Source of the DNA: Histomonas meleagridis
Taxonomy: Eukaryota; Parabasalia; Tritrichomonadida; Dientamoebidae
DNA: 64,000 nucleotides
Reading direction: 5' to 3'
NCBI GenBank assembly: GCA_020186115.1
Contig: WSYJ01000030.1
Coordinates: 372,001 to 436,000, forward strand
The position numbers and the translations under genes are program-made. This document shows positions 51,235 to 60,094 of this stretch, piece after piece; positions within the stretch are counted from its first letter, which is position 1; each line of letters begins with the position of its first letter. The notes under the pieces were generated by a model. The model worked only from the letters and a program-made list of their open reading frames with translations. It ran no database searches and had not been told where the DNA came from.

Positions 51235-52296
51235 CAAATAAATATCTTTAGCATTAATATCAAATCCTTCTTGAACAAATAAAAAGTTAAAAATTTTATG
51301 ATTAATGAATTTATCACTTAAACAACTCATAATAATTGTATTTGCAGAAAAATTAATAACATTATTTTCATAAAGATATTTAAAGATATCATTTCGATGA
51401 AATTTAATTGCTGCTTCATATGCACCTTCAAATGATGAATGGTTTTGTTCACATAAATGAATAATTTCTTCATTTCCACCTGCAACTGCATATTTACCTG
51501 TTTTATCTAATTTAGACCCATTCATAAGAAAATATTTAAAACATTTAACTGAAGAAAAAAATGCTGCATAATCAATTAATGTAACATTTTTATGATTAAT
51601 AAATGAATATCTTTCATAAAGTGATGGTTTAATTGTTTGATTAAAATCAAAATTTGTTTGTGATGATATTTCTTGAAGTTTTTCTATTTCATCATTTCGA
51701 ATTATTTTCGCAAGTTCATTTGGATTATGTCCTTCTTTAACATATTGCTTATGAAGCGCAAAATCATTATTTAAAAATTCTTCATAATTTCCATCAAAAG
51801 GATTATATAGATTTATTGAACTATTTGGAAAATGGTGTACAAAGTAAAATAGATGTTTGTCTTTAACAGATTCTGATGAAATTAAATTCATATCAATCAT
51901 TCTTTCTAATATGAAATTTGATTCATATGAATCAAAATTTAGAAAAAAATCTATAAATGTAGTAATTAATTCATAACAATTTCCTTTGGTTTCAATTTGT
52001 TTCATATAATTTAAATATATGCTTAAATCTTTCATCTGTGAAAGAATTGCTGAACATACCAATTTAATGAGAATTGAATTTGAGTAAGATGAAATATCTC
52101 CAAAGGCTAATAAATTTATGGATGAATTAACAGATTCTGTAATGTTATTTTCATCTAAATCAAAAATAATTTCTTCAAGAGATTCCAAATCTTTATTGAA
52201 TTCAGGTACAAAATAATGAATTGGTAGTGTTACATTTATTTGAAATGATTGATTAATACTTGTTTTCGTTTGATTTTTGCTTGCGCCATTCCCCAT
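51235..52296 (-). CDS. DUF3447 ankyrin-family protein (core ORF, about 354 aa before the spacer)
   Basis: The N terminus MGNGASKNQTKTS fits N-myristoylation (MGxxxSK). Family blocks: YVKEGHNPNELAKIIRNDEIEKLQEISS, FDFNQTIKPSLYERYSFINHKNV, VKCFKYFLMNGSKLDKTGKYAVAGGNEEIIHLCEQNH, FHRNDIFKYLYENNV, then an ankyrin end GFDINAKDIYL. The open frame continues to 51151 as FYLKYFLIILYFKII..., which is the spacer that separates ankyrin modules at this and the 57 kb locus, so I end the coding core at 51235. Nearly identical in its middle (about residues 200-290) to the gene at 30709, indicating recent duplication or conversion. Confidence 0.8.
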
Positions 52297-52833
52297 TACC
52301 TTAAATAAATACGATTAAAAACCATAGAAAAAAAGCACTTTTTTATCATCCTTTTTCAAATTATTTTTTGTGTTCTCATTCACTGAGCATTAACTTGTCA
52401 GTACACATAGAGTATTTATAAAGAAATGTGATCCAATTCCGAAATTTGTCAAAATTGAATTTTTTTTATGTAAATATTCAAAATAAAATTTATATTTTAT
52501 ATATTTGGAACATTCCTATATTTTTCCTCATGAGTAAAGTTAACAAACGGTCTCTCGTTATACTTATAAACGGTTACTCTGAAGAATTATCTAAAGGACT
52601 TTTTATATAAACCCCACAAATTTGTGGTGAGCGACAACATCCCTTTTGGCCGCAAGAAACCCAACAATAGGTTCGTATTAACCTAGCGAAACAATGGTAC
52701 GTAAATCAGTCAGATAAAGCCCAGTTAATCCTAATGCACTTCAGAACAAATTTGTTCAGCGATTCGAACGCACTCATTCGCACGTGTGTGCTGCACTCAA
52801 TCATTAAAACAAAAGTAGTTAATTGTGTTGTGT
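52297..52833. other. Intergenic with two similar palindromes
   Basis: 537 bp. Perfect 14-bp palindromes CCACAAATTTGTGG (about 52613-52626) and GAACAAATTTGTTC (about 52743-52756) share the core ACAAATTTGT and are about 130 bp apart. A 60-codon plus frame (52428-52610) ending KRSLVILINGYSEELSKGLF contains AAACGGTT; its coding status is uncertain. Confidence 0.35.
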
Positions 52834-55488
52834 TTAGGCTTTGATGTGCTCTCTGAGTTTGATACTCCAAGCGAATAAGACGAATGCCAAAATCGTTGCG
52901 ATTCCTTCGATTGGTAACTTCTTAATCAATTCGCTGATTGACTTTTCGATGACTACTCTCTGTGTGTAGATTGGCTTCTCGTTGTCATCCTCTCCGATTC
53001 TTCTCAGTTCGATTCCGCATGCGCCGTTGAGTCCCTCGGTGGTGTAACTCAAACGACTTCCCTTCTTCTTCTGCGTGAGTGGAACGACGTCTACTAAGTC
53101 GCCCTGCTTGTCGTAGATGTTTGCCTTCAATGCGCCGCTTGGCAACTTCTTGTTGTCCACAATTATGTTGTAGTCAACGATTAAATATTTTGCGGATTCG
53201 ATGACTTTGGACTTGATGTCGATGCTGCCGATGACTTTGACTTTCGATTGGTATAAACCGGACTCAGTGTTCACTGGAACGAGTTCTTTGCCTTTACGTA
53301 TCATTATCGCAATGGTTATTTCACCTGATGGAATAGCGCCGGTGATTTGGATCTTAGCGTTATACTTGTCGTCAATTAATTTGGCCTTCTTCTCAAGTAA
53401 CACGTTCTTAGTCTCTGGATTTATGATGACAATGACTGGATATGCGTATGTTGATGTGAGTACTTTATCACTATCTTTGTCTTTAAGAACAAATTGTAAC
53501 TTAAGCTTGTCGCCGTATTTCAAGTTATCAGTGCTAATTTTATCGCCTTCAGCAATGATTGTTGTGCTTACTTTGATGAAGCATTCCTTCTCTTGTTGTA
53601 ATAAAATTGGTTCATTTGATTCTGAGTCAAATAAGAAGTCAACTGTGAATCCGGTTGCGATATCTAAGTTCTCGTCAACATTACTTTCGAATTCGACATA
53701 TAATTTCTTTTCTTTATCAACTTTAACATCACCGTCAATAGTTTTAATGACTGAATCTCCAACTTTAATGCGCATCTTATATTGTTGTGTTTCGGATGAT
53801 GTCTGTGGATAAAATGCTTCGCCTGATGCATCAATTAATTCTCCTTTAATGATTTCTTCATTTTGGAATGGTACATATTCTTGTCCAATCTCTAATGCTG
53901 GTGTCATCTTAACCTTAAGGACATCGCTTAATTTAAGATCTGTTGGCAATTCGATGTTAATTGCGGACATTGTACCTTCGACTTTATAAGAGAATTCTTT
54001 ACGTGTGTGAATGCCATTAACTTTATCACCAATTTCAATAATCGCCTTTAAGTTACCAATTGGTATAGCTAATGATGGTAATTGGTATGTAAACTCAAGT
54101 TGTGTCTTGAAGTCTTCATTCTTATGATATAAAATTGCGCCGGCGGAATCGGTGATTTGGAATGTGACTGCTGTTGTTGGTTGAACTTCAATTGATTCAT
54201 CAAATTTGCCTTCGATTTTAACATTGAAGTTAACTCCGGGTGAAACTACGCCACCAACTGGGATGATCTCATCTGCTTGGAGATATGCTTCGCATGAGAC
54301 ATCAACTGGTAATGAAACATGTGCACGGACAGATTTGGTGATGACAAGTGGAATGCTCATCTCTGTTGTGAACCATGCAACAACATCAATTCCCATTTGG
54401 CCAAGTTTGTTAACAGATGCAAAACGTTGGGCATTGTAAAGACCTGTCTTATAGTCGATTTGTAATGTTTCGGTGTATGGAGCTTCATCACCTAAAAGTG
54501 TTGTGACATTGACTCTCATTAATGGATTGACAAATCTGCCAAGTGAGGTAACTGCAATGACTGGATGGATAACTTGTTGTACTTTAACTCCTTCCTTTTC
54601 AATATCAAACATGTTGCCTTCGACTGATCCACATAATACTTTGATTTCAAAGAATTTGGAAATTTCACCAGAGGCTGAAAGAATGACATTGGCATAGTAT
54701 AAATCAGCTAATGAGCCACTCATCTTAACTGCATGGACAAGTGAAATTGGGAATGCTTCTCCACCAAGGAAGTAAAGGAAGCGAGCACCTGCAGCTGCTT
54801 CTTCGTTGTCAAGTTTTCCTTCTTTGATTTGTGCATTTAACTTGGAAATGACATATTCGGAAATGCGATGATATGGAATGGAAAGAGAAATGAACTTAGC
54901 AATGGAACCAGCATAAAGTTGAGCTTTGATTGGAGAAACACCTTCGATTTCAAAATGATCTTCAACAAGGAGATCTGTAATGAAATTCTTTGTGGCAAAT
55001 GTGTTGAGCCAAGTGGTATCAGAATCATGGAACCTTGAAAGAAGTTGGTAAGCATAGTATGTTGCTTCAATTGATGGTTGTGATTCTGGTGTATCCTTGA
55101 ATAAACCTGAAACCATATCATAGTTAGAATGAAGGAATTCAGTGATACGTTGGATATCAATTGATTCTGGAGCAATCATTGTGCACATGATGAAGTAGAG
55201 ATAAGTTCCATAAATTGAGGATTTAGATCCTGGAGTAAGAGCTGCACCTCCATCACGGTTATGAAGGGTTTGGATCCAACGGAAGCAAGTTTTAGCTTCA
55301 ATATATGGGAAGGCACCATAGGTAGCGGCAATCCAAACAGCACGGTATGTATCACGTGCATTTGCTTCACGATCAGTGTCATAAAAACCACCACTCTGGT
55401 GTTGGAAACGAATTAAGTCTGTGACCTCCTTTCCCATTGTGTAGGCATCAATAAGGGAAGATGCAAGAGTCAAAAGACCAAAAAACAT
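52834..55488 (-). CDS. Type I membrane protein with alpha-toroid-like N terminus (884 aa)
   Basis: The ATG at 55488 gives MFFGLLTLASSLIDAYTMG, a good signal peptide; the longer frame from a TTG at 55563 would bury it. Residues about 20-320 look like an alpha/alpha toroid (FQHQSGGFYDTDREANARD, TYRAVWIAATYG, CFRWIQTLHNRDGG, PSIEATYYAYQLLSRF), the pattern of prenyltransferase/squalene-cyclase or complement thioester-domain repeats. Beta-rich tandem domains follow (about 330-840), then one transmembrane helix (GIATILAFVLFAWSI) and a short basic tail (KLREHIKA). The layout, lumenal helices then beta domains then membrane, recalls ribophorin II/Swp1 of the oligosaccharyltransferase, but that protein has several membrane segments; the call is speculative. 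TCATTT initiator-like site about 35 bp upstream. Confidence 0.7.
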   Translation of the reverse strand: MFFGLLTLASSLIDAYTMGKEVTDLIRFQHQSGGFYDTDREANARDTYRAVWIAATYGAFPYIEAKTCFRWIQTLHNRDGGAALTPGSKSSIYGTYLYFIMCTMIAPESIDIQRITEFLHSNYDMVSGLFKDTPESQPSIEATYYAYQLLSRFHDSDTTWLNTFATKNFITDLLVEDHFEIEGVSPIKAQLYAGSIAKFISLSIPYHRISEYVISKLNAQIKEGKLDNEEAAAGARFLYFLGGEAFPISLVHAVKMSGSLADLYYANVILSASGEISKFFEIKVLCGSVEGNMFDIEKEGVKVQQVIHPVIAVTSLGRFVNPLMRVNVTTLLGDEAPYTETLQIDYKTGLYNAQRFASVNKLGQMGIDVVAWFTTEMSIPLVITKSVRAHVSLPVDVSCEAYLQADEIIPVGGVVSPGVNFNVKIEGKFDESIEVQPTTAVTFQITDSAGAILYHKNEDFKTQLEFTYQLPSLAIPIGNLKAIIEIGDKVNGIHTRKEFSYKVEGTMSAINIELPTDLKLSDVLKVKMTPALEIGQEYVPFQNEEIIKGELIDASGEAFYPQTSSETQQYKMRIKVGDSVIKTIDGDVKVDKEKKLYVEFESNVDENLDIATGFTVDFLFDSESNEPILLQQEKECFIKVSTTIIAEGDKISTDNLKYGDKLKLQFVLKDKDSDKVLTSTYAYPVIVIINPETKNVLLEKKAKLIDDKYNAKIQITGAIPSGEITIAIMIRKGKELVPVNTESGLYQSKVKVIGSIDIKSKVIESAKYLIVDYNIIVDNKKLPSGALKANIYDKQGDLVDVVPLTQKKKGSRLSYTTEGLNGACGIELRRIGEDDNEKPIYTQRVVIEKSISELIKKLPIEGIATILAFVLFAWSIKLREHIKA

Positions 55489-55884
55489 ATTGTGACACTT
55501 TTTACCGGCCTCGTGCTGTGAAAAATGACGGTTATTGAAATAATTGGCGATGTCATTTGACAACTCAAATGGCGGTTGTCCGTTTTGAAATAATTTCGGA
55601 AGTTATCAATTCAAAAACGCTTTATCGTTTCTTTATTCATTGTACGTTAAAAAGCCCGGCAAAATAAATTGTTCAAATAATATCTACATAAAAAACGACA
55701 AATTAAGTATAATCCGGTTATGTTCATTGGTATATTGGACATATAGACATAAAGATTAATCTCAAGTGGCTGTTTGGGGTGAGGTTGAAAAAGATCAATT
55801 CAAGTGGAAAATAATCGTTATATTGGTGAAAAAGTTGTAATTAACGGTCGCTATTGTAAGATATTTAAATAAATTCATTTTTAT
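55489..55884. promoter_or_regulatory. Divergent promoter of toroid protein and DUF3447 gene
   Basis: 396 bp. On the toroid side, ACCGTCATTT precedes the ATG by about 35-45 nt (minus strand), and a second AACCGCCATTT lies further up. On the DUF3447 side AACGGTC (55843-55849) and TCATTTTTAT lie directly before the ATG. TCATTT fits the TCAYTW initiator. Confidence 0.45.
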
Positions 55885-57165
55885 ATGTGTGAAACAAAAT
55901 TTGGGACATCACAGACAGATTTTTTAGAAAGTAAAATAGAGAGTTCTAAAGGTGGATTCACCATAATGCATTTTTTAACTGAACTTGAACAAATAATTTT
56001 CAATTTAAATGAAGAAAATTTTAATATATCAATTCATCAAGCAATGAATTTATTTGATTCTAATTTTGCATATTCATTTAATATTGCTATTTGTATATTA
56101 TCATATACAGCATTTTCTTCTTTAAGGAATGAATACGATTTATATTTTCAATTTCTAAAAACAATTAAATCAAAAGAAGACGAAATAAGTAATAACAATT
56201 ATAAAGCAATTGATATTTTTGGTAAATATGTTTCTAAAATTGAAACACAAGAAGCATATTTTCTTATAGAAAGAATGATTATGGAAAATTTAATTAGCAA
56301 AAATGTTACAGTCAATATTCAATCTAAATATTTTGCTCATTATAAAACAGAATCAAAGAATAAAAACATTAATAAAAATGATCCATTCTTTGAAAAATTT
56401 TATCATAGTTATTCTCAACTTTCAAAAAATGATTGGGAACTTCATAAGAAATATGTTAAAGAAGGAGTTAATCCAAATGAACTTGCGAAAATAATTCGAA
56501 ATGATGAAATAGAAAAACTTCAAGAAATATCATCACAAAATGATTTTGATTTTAATCAAACAATTGAACCATCACTTTATGAAAGATATTCGTTTATTAA
56601 TAAAGAAAATGTTTCATTAATTGGTTTTGCAGCATTTTTTTCAGCAGAAAAATGTTTTAAATATTTATTTATGAATGGTGCAAACGTAAATGACATTGGT
56701 AAATATGCAATTGCAGGTGGAAACTTAGAGATCATTTATTTATGTGGACAAAATCAAGCATCATTTGACGATTTATTTGAAATTGCAATTCAATTTCATC
56801 GAAATGATATCTTTAAATATATCTATGATAAAGATTATCAAGATGAAAATCATTCACAATTAATGAATAATATACATTTCACAAATGAATTTGGGCAAAA
56901 AGATTATAATAAATTAATTAATATTTGTGTTAAAAGTGAAAATTATGAAATTTTTTCATTTATAGAAAAAGAAGATAAAATTGATAATTTTATTATAAAT
57001 GAAGCAGCAAAAATTGGGAATTTTTATCTCGTTAAGCATTTGATTGATAATAATCGCATTCCAAAAGATATTTTGATATTTTCTTCTTGTTCTGATAACA
57101 TAGAACTAGTAAAATATATTATTAAACAAAAAGTTATTAATATTAATGAAAAAGATATTTTTTTT
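55885..57165 (+). CDS. DUF3447 ankyrin-family protein (core ORF, about 427 aa)
   Basis: The helical N-terminal half (LTELEQIIFNLNEENFNISIHQAMNLF) is followed by the family core: KYVKEGVNPNELAKIIRNDEIEKLQEISSQ, FDFNQTIEPSLYERYSFINKENV, EKCFKYLFMNGANVNDIGKYAIAGGNLEIIYLC, FHRNDIFKYIYDK, and IINEAAKIGNFYLVKHLI. It closes KVININEKDIF. The frame reads on to 57204 with a hydrophobic low-complexity tail that is spacer by comparison with the following modules. Start ATG 55885; TCATTT lies just upstream. No myristoylation signal (MCETKFGT). It is the presumed 5' exon of the module series to 58698. Confidence 0.8.
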
Positions 57166-57237
57166 ATTACTTTTAAAATCTGTTTTTTGAATTTGACGAT
57201 TTAAGATTATATTTGGAATATAATATAAATATTTTGC

Positions 57238-58698
57238 ACAGCACTTATTAGAGCTTCTGAAAATGGGAATAGTGAAATCATAAAAATACTTCTTAAACAA
57301 GATAAAATTGATGTCAATCTTAAAAACATTAATTTGTTTTAAATAAAGTTTTTTTCAATGATTTTATATTTTTTATTAATATTTGGAAATTATTTCTAAT
57401 TTTTGATATCGCACTAATGACAGCTTCTAAAAATGGGAATAATGATGTTTTAAAATTACTTATTGAACAAGGGGGATCTAATATTAATACTAGAAATATT
57501 CAATTATTTTGTATTATTTTTGTTTTTTTAATTAGATATTTTAAAAAAATATTTGGAAATTGTTCAATTTTTTTTTAATACAGCAATTATATATGCATCT
57601 GAATATGGCCATACAGAAGTAGTTAAATTACTTATTGAACAAGAAGGAATTGATATTAATGCTAAAAATATTTATTTCTTAATATCAACATTTAATTTAA
57701 TAATTTATTGTTTCGAAATTGAATTTAGAAATTGTCAAAAATATTTAATACAGCACTTATTTTAGCTTCTTTAAATCGATATCTTGATATTGTCAAACTC
57801 TTACTTCAAAAAGGAAACATAAATATCAATGAACAAAATTTTTATTTGTATTATTCATTGTTTATTGTATTTGTTTGATGTATCACAATAATATTTGGAA
57901 ATTATTTTGATTATTTAAAACAGCACTTATAATTGCATCTTCAAAAGGTCATACAGAAATAGTTAAATTACTTCTTGAACAAGAAGGAATTGATATTAAC
58001 GAAAAAAAATATTTATGTATTTTATTTAGAATTTATTTTAAGAATTTTGGATTTCAAAATAATATTTGGAAATTATTTATATTATTTGATACAGCACTTA
58101 TGTTTGCATCTTCAAATGGTCATACAGAAATAGTTAATTTACTTCTTGAACAAGAAGGAATTGACATTAATGCTTTAGATATTTATTTGTTTTATTTTAT
58201 GTTTATTTTAATAATTTAGAATTTTAAAATAATATTTGGAAATTATTTAAATTATTTAAAACAGCACTTATATTAGCATCTGATAATGGTAGAATAGAAA
58301 TAGTTAAATTACTTCTTGAACAAGAAGGAATTGGTATTAATGCTAAAGATATTTATTTGTTTTATTTAAAATTTATTTGAATAATTTAATATTTCAAAAT
58401 AATATTTGGAAATTATTTATATTATTTAGAACAGCACTTATGAAAGCAACTGAAAAAGGTCATACAGAAATAGTTAAATTACTTCGTGAAAAAAAAGGAA
58501 TTGATATTAATGCTAAAGATATTTATTTGTTTTATTTAAAATTTATTTTAATAATTTTGGATTTCAAAATAATATTTGGAAATTATTTATATTATTTGAT
58601 ACAGCACTTATTTCAGCATCTAGAAATGGTCATACAGAAATAGTTAATTTACTTCTTGAACAAGAAGGAATTAAAATAGATGATTCCAAGCGAATATA
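57238..58698 (+). repeat. Nine ankyrin modules at a 170-172-nt period, 3' part of the DUF3447 gene at 55885
   Basis: Modules begin at 57238, 57408, 57580, 57750, 57920, 58091, 58261, 58431 and 58601. Each is one ankyrin repeat (for example TALIRASENGNSEIIKILLKQ; TAIIYASEYGHTEVVKLLIEQ; TALMKATEKGHTEIVKLL). The older, upstream modules are strongly diverged in DNA yet keep the repeat motif and an open frame; the fifth has a one-base gain near its end. Spacers are 68-70 nt plus one codon, readable as 8 + 3x20 nt with TTT at 28, 48 and 68. All have TTT-NNN-AC/T at the 3' edge, and most carry AATATTTGGAAATT. The last module ends IKIDDSKRI then TAG at 58696-58698. Most likely exons; not shown. Confidence 0.8.
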
Positions 58699-59343
58699 GA
58701 TTTCTTGGAAAAATTATGGAAATTTTGAAACTATCTTTATTTATTTCTATAGAAGCATATGCTATTTTTAGAAATTATTTAAAATCGATGATTTTTTAGA
58801 AATAATTTTATTTGTTTGATAATTTTTCATACATGTCATCTTATATTATGAGTTTATGGTTATATAAGCTTGATGTTGAAGATCTTTATGTGGAATATTC
58901 ATCAGTGCACATGTGCATTGAATTATATGATAATTTCCATCAGTTTTGGAGCTGATTATACCATAGCACAGCCTGTGCTATGTAAGGCTAAGAATTCCAA
59001 ATCTTTGGTTTTGGGACGAACGAATAGTTATGGGCAATTAGGTCTTGGGAATATGATTAGATATATAATTTTAGTCTGATCAAATTTAATTCCAAACAAC
59101 GTTTTATGGGTTCCACATGTTGTGGTTTCTTTACACTCCTTCTTACTGACTCAACCTTTGTGTAGGGAATCCCATACAAATCAAGTTAGATAAGGATTTA
59201 TGGATATCAAAAAATGAAATTTTATCGCATAAAAACTCAACACATCAAATTCAGGCGCGTGGCCCATCTCAAAAAAAACAAACTTTTTGTATGTATAATT
59301 GAATTGAGTTGACCGGTTTATTTTGAACACAATAACTTCTCAA
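58699..59343. other. Intergenic with an RCC1-type fossil
   Basis: 645 bp between the ankyrin modules and the Rab-like gene. Besides the RCC1-like remnant (listed separately), GACCGGTTTATTTTG at 59310-59324 lies just upstream of the Rab-like start. Confidence 0.45.
58870..59065 (+). pseudogene. RCC1-repeat protein fragment
   Basis: The plus frame contains ISFGADYTIAQ and, after a diverged linker, LGRTNSYGQLGLGN, the signature of one RCC1 blade (x-G-x-N-x-x-G-Q-L-G-x-G). Only part of one or two blades is left, with no upstream or downstream repeats, so this is a decayed scrap of a beta-propeller protein. Confidence 0.65.
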
Positions 59344-59955
59344 ATGAGAGCTGCCACAGATGAAAACAGGCGCAACAAAGCTAGATCCATTAAAGTTGTT
59401 GTAATTGGTGATTCTGCTGTTGGAAAGACTTGTATAATTAACATCGCAAACACTGGAGAAGTTGGAAGTAAACCAAATCCAACAGTTGGTGCGTGTTTTG
59501 TTGTGAACAAATATACCTTTGGTGACACTCAAATCAAGTTAAACATATGGGACACTGCAGGACAAGAAAGATATCGTTCTTTAGCTCCAATGTATTATCA
59601 TGATATGAACGTTGCAATTGTTGTTTATGCGATTGACAGCATTGAATCATTCCGTTCTGTTGATCAGTGGGTTGATGGAATACATTCAGAATTCGAAAAA
59701 ATGCCAAAATTGTATCTCATTGGAAATAAAACCGATTTAGAAGAGAACAGAAAAATTTCAAATCAGGATGGTTATGAATGCGCTCAAAGAATTGGTGCCA
59801 CATTTATAGAAACCACTACTCAACAACCAGAAATTATAATTGAATTATTCAAAAGAATTGCCGAACAAGCAGCTCAAGAGCAAGCACATCAACCAGAACA
59901 ACCCAAACTTGTGGAAATAAAAGAAACAGAAGAGAAATCTTCATGTTGCAAATAA
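59344..59955 (+). CDS. Rab-like small GTPase with degenerate G5 motif (203 aa)
   Basis: P-loop GDSAVGKT, switch [37 protein letters not shown], and NKTD are intact, and it ends EKSSCCK, a prenylatable dicysteine. The G5 motif, usually ETSAK, reads ETTTQ, so guanine contact or turnover may differ. The N-terminal extension MRAATDENRRNKARS before the first beta strand and a Gln/Pro-rich stretch before the tail are unusual. The sequence YRSLAPMYYHDMNVAIVVYAI recalls Rab5/Rab22 types. The frame opens at a TTG 7 codons upstream; ATG 59344 chosen. Confidence 0.9.
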   Translation: MRAATDENRRNKARSIKVVVIGDSAVGKTCIINIANTGEVGSKPNPTVGACFVVNKYTFGDTQIKLNIWDTAGQERYRSLAPMYYHDMNVAIVVYAIDSIESFRSVDQWVDGIHSEFEKMPKLYLIGNKTDLEENRKISNQDGYECAQRIGATFIETTTQQPEIIIELFKRIAEQAAQEQAHQPEQPKLVEIKETEEKSSCCK

Positions 59956-60094
59956 TTACGTAATGTAATTCCTACATTAAGTACTTATTGTAACAATAAA
60001 TTGTTCGTTTGTTCACGCATAAATAACATAACTATCTTAAAATATTGGTTTTTATTATGTACCGATACATATAAACTATTCAAAACAAATTATT

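Noticed and set aside
52720-52800. Possible tRNA on the minus strand (GTTCGAATC)
   Set aside because: The flanking bases do not form a T stem and no acceptor or anticodon arm can be folded.
53201-53812. 203-codon plus frame opposite the toroid protein
   Set aside because: Antisense shadow; Ser/Leu-rich composition is typical of reverse reading.
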